Part shown: one piece after another, positions 49,969 to 58,888 of the stretch
How the letters are laid out: the number at the start of each line of letters is the position of its first letter
Position numbering within the stretch: the first letter of the stretch is position 1
Assembly (NCBI RefSeq): GCF_017329565.1
Contig: NZ_JAFMTT010000014.1
Source of the DNA: Alicyclobacillus mali
GTDB lineage: Bacteria; Bacillota; Bacilli; Alicyclobacillales; Alicyclobacillaceae
DNA: 64,000 nucleotides
Reading direction: 5' to 3' (one strand)
The notes under the pieces: generated by a model
The model's database searches: none
The model's input: the letters and a program-made list of their open reading frames with translations, nothing else
Told to the model about the DNA's origin: nothing
Program-made: the position numbers and the translations under genes

Positions 49969-52329
49969 TCACCGGTCACAGCGCGTCGTGCTATCTGTCG
50001 GCCATAGTGGACTTGGCGTTCCGTGAGACGATACGAAAAGTCGGTCCCTCGCCCTCGTGGCGGCGACGTACAAGAGCGACCGCTCAAGCTGCCACAGTTG
50101 GTCGAGTCGGTCCGGTTCACCTGCAACTTCTTCGACGGCGCTGGTGGGTGGCATGATACCTTCGGAGACACCGACGACAAACACTGCACGAAACTCCAGT
50201 CCCTTGCTGCGGTGCATGGTCCCACAACGCACTCTGCCATCGGCAGCCAGCGCGTCGCGCGTCTCCAACAGCTCTACGGGCACACCTATTCGATCAAGCT
50301 CTTCGCACATCCGCCTGCTGAGGTCATGTGTACGCGCCAACACCGCGACTTCGTGACCTACAATTCCAGAACTCAACAGACTCTGGATCTGATCAGCCAC
50401 ATACACGGCCTCTTGTTCGAAAGTCGCAAAATGGACCCGCTCCGGCTTTGGTCCGGACAGCAGCGAAACATCCCTTCCATCGTCAACACCATTGTCCAGA
50501 TCGTCGATGGCAAGACCAGACAGCACCCCAAGCGCGTCGCGACGGATCTGTTCCGTCGTCCGGTAGTTGATGCGGAGTCGGCGGGATCGACGGCCACGGA
50601 TGTGGATGCCGCATCGACTGAGCACTACGCGCGACCCGTAGATTCGCTGGTGGGCGTCACCGGTGATAAATAGATCGTTGTCACCGGGCGGCACGAGTGC
50701 GCGTAACAGGCGGAATGCCTCGGGATGGAAGTCCTGTGCCTCATCCACCACGGCTGCGCGAAAGACAACGATGCCAGGGTGGCTCTCGAGCCACTGGCGG
50801 GCAATGTGCAGGATGTCCGTATACGTGTAAAGCCCCTCTGCCTGCGTGAGCGTACGAAACCTCTCCACGACGCGCCAAATCGCAGCGCGTTGCGGGCGAC
50901 TGAGGCGAATTCCACGACCCGTACGCGGTGTGGCGACGTACTCGTCCCAGGTGTCAATGCCATGAAACTGAATCACGTGGATATATTCATCGATCACGAG
51001 GCGCCGCTGCGAAAGGTCCCACCCTTCTTCTCGAAGGGCTGCGTCCCAGTATGACTGCGCGCGTCTATCGGCCGGATCGAACAACTCTGGATGGCTGACG
51101 CTTCTCCCGTTCTCTCGTAGGGCCAGTTGAAACACACGGTACGCCAGTTGGTCGATTCCGCAGACCTCCAAGCGCTCCAGCTCCTCCGGCGTGCACATTG
51201 ACTCCAGCTGCTGCCGGAGGGTTTCGGCAAGGTTGCGGTTGAACGTGGTGACGAGAATGCGCCCGCCCTCTAAGTGTTGAGCCAGCCAACGTGCACGGTG
51301 GAGCGCCACCACCGTTTTGCCTGTACCAGCGCCTCCCAGAACGCGGACCGGGCCGCGAAAATGGGCTTCGACCAGAGAACGCTGAGAGGGGTGAAGGAAG
51401 ATCCGCCACTTGGCGAGCGGCTGCTCGAGCATGGCCTGGAGCTGTTCGTCCGATGTGACGACGACCACCCGCCGGCTGCCTTGACGCGTCAGTGCATCCA
51501 GGAAACTGCCCGGCGCCGGGTCGGCCTCTCGAACCGGCAGAAGGTGGGCAGTCACTGCACCTCCCCCCTCGGCATTTGATGCCGACTGCGGGCTCGCTCC
51601 GCGTTCCAGTTTTTCAGCCGCCGGCACAGGAATGTATGCACCGCTTGGTTCACCTTCCGTGGTCTCGTCCGCCACGGTCTCTGCGCCAACCCGGGTACTC
51701 TCCAACACCCACTGTAACACGGACTCGTATGGCTCCCCGATGGCGAGAAACTGCAGTGCCTCGCCCGCCTCCTGCGGCAGTACATCCAGTAGTTGTTCCA
51801 AATCAGAGTCACTGTGAATCCGGCGCAGACGAGGCAAGAAATCGGCTGGAATACCCAGGCGCAGCAACATCTCATCTGTCAGCAACTCGAGCCAAGCCAC
51901 CTTGCTCTCCGCTTCGGCTCTCTCTCCGATTTCACCGTTTACTTGTGCTCGGAGATGCGCTTCTGCTTCCGTGCCTGTCCCCGGTACCTCCGTCTCCTCC
52001 ACATCCCAAACCTGGAGCGTTCGCGTGTACGGATTCACCTCAAAGCGGCGGCGACGAGCCCAGCGGTATGCTTCATCGTGGTGATCAACCCAGGCTAGCA
52101 GGTACACATTTTCCCCCGGTGGCCGCACAACGATGGCCCGATACGCGTCGCTGAGGCGAATCGAATAGACCTTGTCGTCCGCAGCCTCAAGATAGCGCTC
52201 AAGATGGCGAGACCCACCCACTCGATCCGTCCGCAAGTCATCGATCAACCGTTTGACGCGCTTTTGCTCAGCATGTGGCAAGCGCGCGTAACTCTCCAGA
52301 AACGTATCGTGGATGGCCACTGTCGCCAC
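49969..52329 (-). CDS. RelE-like/UvrD-family helicase fusion
   Basis: 786 residues. Residues 1-95 have the RelE/ParE toxin-like pattern (KVYSIRLSDAYRAIVV, LLAWVDHHDEAYRWA). A linker of about 200 residues follows, then a superfamily 1 helicase: Walker A GGAGTGKT (332-339), Walker B VVDEAQDF, motif IV INYRTTEQIRRDA, motif V TMHRSKGLEF, motif VI YVAATRARDRL. The GTG start lies 1 nt after the stop of the DUF1998 helicase gene, so it is the last gene of that operon. UvrD-like helicases with RelE-like heads occur elsewhere; whether the head still cleaves RNA or is structural is unknown. Confidence 0.85.
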   Translation of the reverse strand: MATVAIHDTFLESYARLPHAEQKRVKRLIDDLRTDRVGGSRHLERYLEAADDKVYSIRLSDAYRAIVVRPPGENVYLLAWVDHHDEAYRWARRRRFEVNPYTRTLQVWDVEETEVPGTGTEAEAHLRAQVNGEIGERAEAESKVAWLELLTDEMLLRLGIPADFLPRLRRIHSDSDLEQLLDVLPQEAGEALQFLAIGEPYESVLQWVLESTRVGAETVADETTEGEPSGAYIPVPAAEKLERGASPQSASNAEGGGAVTAHLLPVREADPAPGSFLDALTRQGSRRVVVVTSDEQLQAMLEQPLAKWRIFLHPSQRSLVEAHFRGPVRVLGGAGTGKTVVALHRARWLAQHLEGGRILVTTFNRNLAETLRQQLESMCTPEELERLEVCGIDQLAYRVFQLALRENGRSVSHPELFDPADRRAQSYWDAALREEGWDLSQRRLVIDEYIHVIQFHGIDTWDEYVATPRTGRGIRLSRPQRAAIWRVVERFRTLTQAEGLYTYTDILHIARQWLESHPGIVVFRAAVVDEAQDFHPEAFRLLRALVPPGDNDLFITGDAHQRIYGSRVVLSRCGIHIRGRRSRRLRINYRTTEQIRRDALGVLSGLAIDDLDNGVDDGRDVSLLSGPKPERVHFATFEQEAVYVADQIQSLLSSGIVGHEVAVLARTHDLSRRMCEELDRIGVPVELLETRDALAADGRVRCGTMHRSKGLEFRAVFVVGVSEGIMPPTSAVEEVAGEPDRLDQLWQLERSLLYVAATRARDRLFVSSHGTPSPLWPTDSTTRCDR

Positions 52330-52330
52330 C

Positions 52331-55300
52331 TCAACTCACCTCCTCTCGGGCATGCGTCTGCCACCATGTACGAAATTCATCGGCGAGCACTTGCAACGTC
52401 GGCGTGCCGGGCTTGAGTGCGTCCTGCGGTACCACCCAGACGTGCCAGCCGGCTCGTTCAAAGGCAGAACGAGCGTCTACCTGTTCACCGACAAGAACGC
52501 ACAGTCGGTACTCAGGCCACGCTAATTCCGCTTCGCCAACGATCCTCCCTTCGCCCATCTCGTATCCCACCTCGGGTTCCGGTATGCCATGAGATGCCAT
52601 TCTTTCCGCGAATGGGCGTAGGCGCGGTTGCACCCAACGAACCCAATCGGGCGTTCGCTGGACCTCTGACAGGGGACCGGCAGCTTGTGACACCTGAAAC
52701 ACTTGCAAGACGCGCAGCGGTAGTGGATCCACTCCCGCCAGTTCCTCCAACTCCGCCCACAAGCCGACCTCACGTCGTTGCGAGGCTTCGCTCGTAAAAC
52801 GGACGCTGGACGGAGCGAATTGGAGCACGTTATGCCAGTGCCAAAAAGCTCGCCATGCCCACTCGCGTGTCTCCGCAGACACCTGGAGAAACGCGTCGGT
52901 AGACTCGTCCCGCAGCAAAATCTGTCCTTCCATTTCACACCGCCCGTTCGGTAAGGGCAATATTGCCAACCGGACGTGCAATGCGCCCGCTGGACCCATC
53001 GGGACATCCGCCCAGCGGACGGGGATCTCCATCAAGCGGGACAAGCGCTGGTCCAGCGCGTGATAGGCCGGTCGTCGCTCCGCCACGCGAATCGCATCCC
53101 ATTTATTGTCATTTGTTAAATACGTCAGTGCTTCTTCCAATCGCACAGGCCGAGTGTGTGGCGCAGTCCCCACGACGACGGACTTCATGGCGACATCGGC
53201 CCACGCTGAGAGCAGCGGCCGTTGCAGGTATTCGGCCACCATCTCGAGTGCTGTCCAGCTCCAACGGTGCAGGACAGAGCTGGTGCCCGGTGTCGTTTGG
53301 GGGCCCGTCCAGGCCTCGTACAACCCCTGCGTGAGCAACGCCACCGTCCGGTCCGGCCAACGGATTTCGTCGGCCAACGCCGCCTGAACGTCCGCCCAAG
53401 TCACCGTGAACACCACCACCTCGCTGGTACGCCGCCACGCCTCGCGAACCAGGATGTCGCGCGCCAGGCGTGCGCCGTCCTCCCCCAGGTGGTATGCGAC
53501 GCCGTCGCAATAGACCACCACCGGCTTTGGTGCCTCAGCCCCTGTCCAACGCACTGGGCGTAATGCGAAGTCAGGCCGCGTACGCACGGAGAGCGGCAGT
53601 TCCTCATCATCCGGCTGATGGATGAGTCGCCACCACACCTGGCCGGAGCGCTCTTGCCAACGAATGTCCACGCCCGTCCGCACACCATCGTGAAACGGTT
53701 GCCAGGTGAGCACCCCTGGTCCGAGTCGACGTTCTAGGGCACGGCGGAGCGCGTCCTGGAACAGTACCTCCAACTCGCTCTCCAGAAGCGCGGATCGGGG
53801 CTCCGACTCGCCACCGACGGCGGAAATGACGTCGCCCCTTTCGGTCCCGCCTGCCACCGACATCCACACGGCGGAATCGGAGACGAGCGGCGCCAGCATC
53901 TCCAATGCCAGCCGACGCGAAATATGCTCCTGGCTGTACTGCGTCTCATATCGATACAGGCACCGGTAACACCCGTCCCGTCCCTGCGTCGCGCAAACGC
54001 AGTCGCGGATGTGGTGATATGCCTCCTTTAAAGCACGCTGCATTGCACCGGGCTCCGCCAATTGCCGCAGATGGCCCGTACCGCCCGGGACTAAGTCGTA
54101 CACAACGAGTGAACGAGCGCGATAGGGCGTGCCAGGGATTGGGGCGTCGTACGGGGCGATGCCCATCTGTTGGGCGGTTCCCCCGAGGCGCAGCCTGAGC
54201 GCCAAACGCAAGATGGCTTCCCACGTGGCCATGCGAGGCTCTACCAGCGCCTGCTGCACGGGCAGCGTCACCCGCAACGCCTCCGACTGCAGCGAGCGGT
54301 ACAGGTAGACATGCAGTTCCTCGGCCTTCGCGACGGGGGTGAGTTCGTGTACGCCGGTCATTGCCGTCTGCAAGCTGTAATCGACGCGACGACCTCTGTA
54401 ACATGGAAAACCGCGTACGTGACGAATCGCGGTTTGCCCGTGTGCGTCCCGCTCCTCTGTGGCGCCGCAGACGCTGCACAGGACAAAGCCCTGCCGCGGC
54501 ACCTTGTCCCCCGCGACGGGACGATATCCAACTTGCGCGTTCTCCGGCCCGAAATTGATGGTCCGCACCTGGACGCGCTGGAAGTACTCCACCGCAAACA
54601 CTTGTCCTGCAACGGATTCGCCGGTAGCTGGTGAGTCGGGAAATTCGAACAGTGTCTTTTGTATGCCCTGTTGCCGCGCGCGCTCCTCGCGCTCATCCCG
54701 GATAAGCGCGTCCTGTTCCCGCCCCCGCGACGCAGCGCGTTCTAGACGGAGAAGCTGCACCACCTGGCCGGCATCCTGCCAGCCAAGACTGCCACAGGCC
54801 GGGCAGGCCTGCGTGGTGACCTCGGATTCGCGTTCCATGTGCGAACACTCCGGGCACATGCGCCACGTCTCCAACTCGCTGCGCGTCGCGGTCAGCGGAA
54901 TCTGGTTGATGACGGACTGACGCCCTTCCGCATAGAACATGTTGCCGGGTGCCAACTCCCTGAGGGCAGACAGCGGTGGCCGCGCGTACTCGTCAAGCCG
55001 CGGTTCTCCATCCTCCCGGGTCAGCATTCGGCGGAGCAGCACCGGCTTGTCCGGAAACGCGAAATTGGGTAAAAGCCCCTCGTTCGTCCACCAATTCAGC
55101 GGAAACTCCCGGCGCAACTCCTTCAACAGTCGGGTCGTTTGTTGCCGTTCTTGCACAAGTTCGCGATATTCCGCCGACCGCCTGCCGACCTCCGTTTGAA
55201 ACTCCGGTTGGCGCATACGCTCGTGGATTCGCCGTGAAAGACGCTTGAGCTCTTGGATTTCCTCACGTCGACGGGCGATAGCTTCCAAGATGCCATACGC

Positions 55301-58300
55301 CCATCCACCGGGAGCCTCACCGGCACGAAGGAATGCCTCCAACTCCCGCTTCGTCCCTTCGGACCATTCGCCGTCGAACAAGTCAACGAATGTCTGCCAC
55401 AAAATCTGCTCGTTGGCGTGTACCCAGGCAAACCAGAGATGCGGGAAACCTCCCCGTTCCTCCTCGTCGAGCAACTGATGCACCGTACCCGGGAGATGCG
55501 CATCAGCAACATCGCGCACCCATGCGTCCATCAGATAGGCACGCAGATGGCGTTTCAGCACCTCCGGCGCATCAAGCGAACAGCGGGGCGTTTCGACTTC
55601 GCCAAGCAGGAGCTCTTCTGGTTGTTGCCAGTAGTACCGGTCATGTGGGCGCTCACGGATCACCTGGCCTATCAGTGCGACGCCCGTGCTGCGCCCTGCT
55701 CGGCCTATTCGCTGAACGCGATTCGCGACAGCCGGTGGCACTTCTTCCAACAGCACGACCGACAAGTCGCCGATATCAATACCCATTTCCAACGTCGGCG
55801 TGCAGACCAGGACATGCAGGGGCGGATCGCCCCCCTTGAACCGGGTTTCCATGCGACGCCGCACTTCGTCGCCGAGTAACGCGGAGTGCTCCGCCGCGGT
55901 CAACGGTTCCACCCGCGATTCACGGTAGGTACGGCTGTAGAAGGCAGAGAATGCTTCTTTCACCGGCTCGTAGCGGCCGTGACACTCGTAACGGATGCAG
56001 CGAACCGTACGCACGAAGCGTTCTGCTTCGTGCTCCCCCACCGTTAATTCATAGTGACAGGCGCTGCACCGAAGACGCACCGTCCTACCCGTCACACGAA
56101 GGGCATCGGGGGCAAGACCGTGGGTGGAATGATCGCCCCAATAGACTCGATCCAAGAGACCCGCCCCGAGCAGGCTTTCCGTCAGCGCGACCGAGACAGT
56201 CGGCATGTCGAGGCTGCGAAAGGCAAGCGGAGCGCCCTCCCCCGACGTCACTTCGAGAAAGTAGTCCTCCAACCAGGTGGCGGCGCCTCCTCTTCGGGCA
56301 CGCGGTACGTGCGGCAGCGGATCGAGTCCTACGGAATGCGAGGGCGGTCGGCCATCGCAAACAAATTTCGGCCAGCGCCGTGAAGGCTCGTACAACGCGT
56401 TGGAGCGCAATGCATGCGCATTGCCGCCCTCGCTTCGGTACGCTTCGAGCAGCGGATGCGCGATGCCCCCGCGAAGCATCATCCGATGCAGCCATCCCCG
56501 GATCACACCCTCGATCCGCAATGCGAGTCCCTCGTCGTCCGCGAGGTCGGGGAACTGTCCCACCAGCCGCGCCCGACATTCCGCCACGGCCCGCGCCAGC
56601 CGGTCCGGGTCCGGGTACAACACGGCTTCGCCTGTTTGATACAACGAGCGGCCCAGATGCGCGTGCAGGCCTAGTTCGCGAACCAGCCGCCACGTGACCA
56701 AAAGGTGCGCATTCCCCCACTCTTGCTCGCCCCACTGGCGCACGTCGCGCGGGAATAGGCCAGCAATGCGCCCTTCCGTTTCGTCACGGTCCACAAACGC
56801 GCGCACGTACCCGTCATCACCCAACCGCGGGCGCCAATCTGAAGTCCACTGACGCAGCACGTCGCCCAAGACGGCCCCCTCGCCTCCCTGGGTCAACTGC
56901 TGCCGCAATGCAGTTCGGAGCGGCGTCCAGCGGTGGCGGTGGCGCAAAAACCCTGCCAGCAGCGCGGCGTCTTGCACGGAGTCGGCAAATGCCAAGGCTT
57001 TCCGATCCCGCGCCTGATACGATCCCACCAGTCGCCATAGCCACACCGAGCTCATGGACGCGCGCTGCATCGACACCAGTAGCAAGCTGTCGCTCTCGCC
57101 GCAATGAGGACACGTCTCGACGTCAAAGCGCCCGCCGCGCCCCCGACGTGGCTGCACGACGTACACGGGGACACTCTCACCGTCAACCGGCGCCGTGCGG
57201 TACACGGCCGGCACCCGGCCGACCAGATACCCGGCCGCAACCTCGCCGAAGCGCGGCTCGCCCAACCGATTCGAGAAGATGAAGCGCAGGTGCTCCGCCT
57301 CCATGGGATGCGGATCCTTCGCCTGTGCATAGACGCGCACCACTCGATGCGGATCCGTCTCCAAATGGCCGGCCTCGTCCACCACCATCGCTAACCAGCC
57401 GTCGGCGCCGCACTCGCTGCATACGACCATCGGCATCGCGTGGCTTCGCACCGGTTCTCCCACGACTGGGTCGTCCGCCCAGCGGAATGACGGCTCATTG
57501 GTCAAGTGACGGACCAACCCGCGCATTTCGCGTGCCCAAACCTGTAGCGTCACGGACATAAGCGGCCGGCCACCCTCGTCTAGGCGCGCGTACGCCACCA
57601 GTGCCAGAAGAGATTGGAGGAGCGCGTCTGCCAGAGCAGACACCGAGTCGGCGTCCGCCCCGCCCCGTCCCAACAGCTCGCGCGCAGCGCGCTCAACCCA
57701 CCTCGACCACGCTACAGGCTCACTTGTGGTCCGGCAGAGCCAGTGAAACCATTCGTGAGCGCGCAGCCTCCGCCCGGCTTCCACCGGATTCGGGACGTCG
57801 CCAAACCACAGCCGCAGTTGCCGCTCAGTGTATGTCCCCACCTCTTCCTGAGGCTGCGGCAAGAGTTCCGCGACATCCACGTCCGGGACGTCACCGGTCT
57901 GCACTTCATCGAGAAAAGCGTCCAGCGTCGGCTTGACCTCCGTCACCACGGCGTCCTCCGCAACCGGCACACCGAACACGGTCGTCGCTAATCGACAAAG
58001 ATCTCGAATCGCGGCATCGCCGCCCCCTGCCAGCGTCGCGGACGTGCCGACGGGGCACACCTGACCGCGCGGGACGCCAAGGCGCGCGTACAACCGGCGG
58101 ATGAGGCTGGCCAGGTCCGCGAACTGGACGCCGTCGTACGTGTGCATCTCATCTAGAACCAAGTAGCGGAGGGCCTCTCCCGCACCGACCCACAGCGGCG
58201 CGTACTTGTCCCGCGTAAGCAATTGGTCAAGCATCTTGTAGTTGGTGAGCAGGATGTCCGGCGGGTGTGTCAGCAGCCGCTCATGGTTTTCGATGACGCT

Positions 58301-58888
58301 GGACTCTGTCATCACGGACGCATACAGGCTGCGGCTCTCCTGGTCCTGGCCGACGAACAGTCCGGCGGTGACGACGCCGCGTAGCCCCGGATCTTCATGG
58401 ATGGCCCGAGCGATCCGCCGCGCCTGGTCCAGGGCCAGCGCGTTCATCGGATAGATCAAGATGGCCTTGATGCCCGGTTGCCCTTGCTGCCGTGCCCGAA
58501 GGCAGTGATCCAGCACCGGATACAGAAACGACTCGGTTTTCCCGGAACCGGTGCCAGTGGTCACCAGCGTCGGCTGCGGTCCGCCAGGCTGTACCGAGTT
58601 GAGCCGCTCGAACGCCCGTAGCTGGTGCTGGAACGGGCGGAATGGCGGCTGCACGGCGGTCAGTGGCATTGGCGCGTCCGCCGGGGCCTGTTCATAAGGC
58701 AGCCGGGTCTGCACAAAGATGTCCTTGACCAGCCCGCGCTCCGGATCAGCCAGAAACGTTTGCAACGCTTGGCGCACGCTCGGGTCCCGGATGGGGAAGA
58801 CGGTGTCGACATAGTCGACCAATCCTTCCCGCCAACTCTTCGCCAGCAGAGGCGCCAGCAGTGACAGTCCGCGCACATCAACGCTCAT
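52331..58888 (-). CDS. giant DEAH-box helicase with DUF1998 and nuclease-like C-terminus
   Basis: 2,185 residues. Superfamily 2 helicase: Walker A GTGSGKT at 112-118, DEMH at 246-249, motif III GTSATLAGG, then a second RecA lobe with CTPTLEMGIDIGD and QRIGRAGR near 1040-1090. Several zinc-binding Cys pairs are spread through the protein (CSECG, CPHCG, CPECS/CPACG, CSVCG). The DUF1998 region ends CVCATQGRDGCYRCLYRYETQ at about 1640. The last ~500 residues start with a nuclease-like pattern (ESELEVLF ... RTRPDFALRP ... VVVYCDGVAYH) like VSR/DUF559 endonucleases. It resembles Druantia DruE, or DISARM DrmA plus DrmB in one chain. ATG overlaps the methyltransferase stop. Confidence 0.85.
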   Translation of the reverse strand: MSVDVRGLSLLAPLLAKSWREGLVDYVDTVFPIRDPSVRQALQTFLADPERGLVKDIFVQTRLPYEQAPADAPMPLTAVQPPFRPFQHQLRAFERLNSVQPGGPQPTLVTTGTGSGKTESFLYPVLDHCLRARQQGQPGIKAILIYPMNALALDQARRIARAIHEDPGLRGVVTAGLFVGQDQESRSLYASVMTESSVIENHERLLTHPPDILLTNYKMLDQLLTRDKYAPLWVGAGEALRYLVLDEMHTYDGVQFADLASLIRRLYARLGVPRGQVCPVGTSATLAGGGDAAIRDLCRLATTVFGVPVAEDAVVTEVKPTLDAFLDEVQTGDVPDVDVAELLPQPQEEVGTYTERQLRLWFGDVPNPVEAGRRLRAHEWFHWLCRTTSEPVAWSRWVERAARELLGRGGADADSVSALADALLQSLLALVAYARLDEGGRPLMSVTLQVWAREMRGLVRHLTNEPSFRWADDPVVGEPVRSHAMPMVVCSECGADGWLAMVVDEAGHLETDPHRVVRVYAQAKDPHPMEAEHLRFIFSNRLGEPRFGEVAAGYLVGRVPAVYRTAPVDGESVPVYVVQPRRGRGGRFDVETCPHCGESDSLLLVSMQRASMSSVWLWRLVGSYQARDRKALAFADSVQDAALLAGFLRHRHRWTPLRTALRQQLTQGGEGAVLGDVLRQWTSDWRPRLGDDGYVRAFVDRDETEGRIAGLFPRDVRQWGEQEWGNAHLLVTWRLVRELGLHAHLGRSLYQTGEAVLYPDPDRLARAVAECRARLVGQFPDLADDEGLALRIEGVIRGWLHRMMLRGGIAHPLLEAYRSEGGNAHALRSNALYEPSRRWPKFVCDGRPPSHSVGLDPLPHVPRARRGGAATWLEDYFLEVTSGEGAPLAFRSLDMPTVSVALTESLLGAGLLDRVYWGDHSTHGLAPDALRVTGRTVRLRCSACHYELTVGEHEAERFVRTVRCIRYECHGRYEPVKEAFSAFYSRTYRESRVEPLTAAEHSALLGDEVRRRMETRFKGGDPPLHVLVCTPTLEMGIDIGDLSVVLLEEVPPAVANRVQRIGRAGRSTGVALIGQVIRERPHDRYYWQQPEELLLGEVETPRCSLDAPEVLKRHLRAYLMDAWVRDVADAHLPGTVHQLLDEEERGGFPHLWFAWVHANEQILWQTFVDLFDGEWSEGTKRELEAFLRAGEAPGGWAYGILEAIARRREEIQELKRLSRRIHERMRQPEFQTEVGRRSAEYRELVQERQQTTRLLKELRREFPLNWWTNEGLLPNFAFPDKPVLLRRMLTREDGEPRLDEYARPPLSALRELAPGNMFYAEGRQSVINQIPLTATRSELETWRMCPECSHMERESEVTTQACPACGSLGWQDAGQVVQLLRLERAASRGREQDALIRDEREERARQQGIQKTLFEFPDSPATGESVAGQVFAVEYFQRVQVRTINFGPENAQVGYRPVAGDKVPRQGFVLCSVCGATEERDAHGQTAIRHVRGFPCYRGRRVDYSLQTAMTGVHELTPVAKAEELHVYLYRSLQSEALRVTLPVQQALVEPRMATWEAILRLALRLRLGGTAQQMGIAPYDAPIPGTPYRARSLVVYDLVPGGTGHLRQLAEPGAMQRALKEAYHHIRDCVCATQGRDGCYRCLYRYETQYSQEHISRRLALEMLAPLVSDSAVWMSVAGGTERGDVISAVGGESEPRSALLESELEVLFQDALRRALERRLGPGVLTWQPFHDGVRTGVDIRWQERSGQVWWRLIHQPDDEELPLSVRTRPDFALRPVRWTGAEAPKPVVVYCDGVAYHLGEDGARLARDILVREAWRRTSEVVVFTVTWADVQAALADEIRWPDRTVALLTQGLYEAWTGPQTTPGTSSVLHRWSWTALEMVAEYLQRPLLSAWADVAMKSVVVGTAPHTRPVRLEEALTYLTNDNKWDAIRVAERRPAYHALDQRLSRLMEIPVRWADVPMGPAGALHVRLAILPLPNGRCEMEGQILLRDESTDAFLQVSAETREWAWRAFWHWHNVLQFAPSSVRFTSEASQRREVGLWAELEELAGVDPLPLRVLQVFQVSQAAGPLSEVQRTPDWVRWVQPRLRPFAERMASHGIPEPEVGYEMGEGRIVGEAELAWPEYRLCVLVGEQVDARSAFERAGWHVWVVPQDALKPGTPTLQVLADEFRTWWQTHAREEVS

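Noticed and set aside
49969..52329. A separate RelE toxin gene with a lost antitoxin
   Set aside because: The RelE-like segment is in the same uninterrupted frame as the helicase, with a single start.
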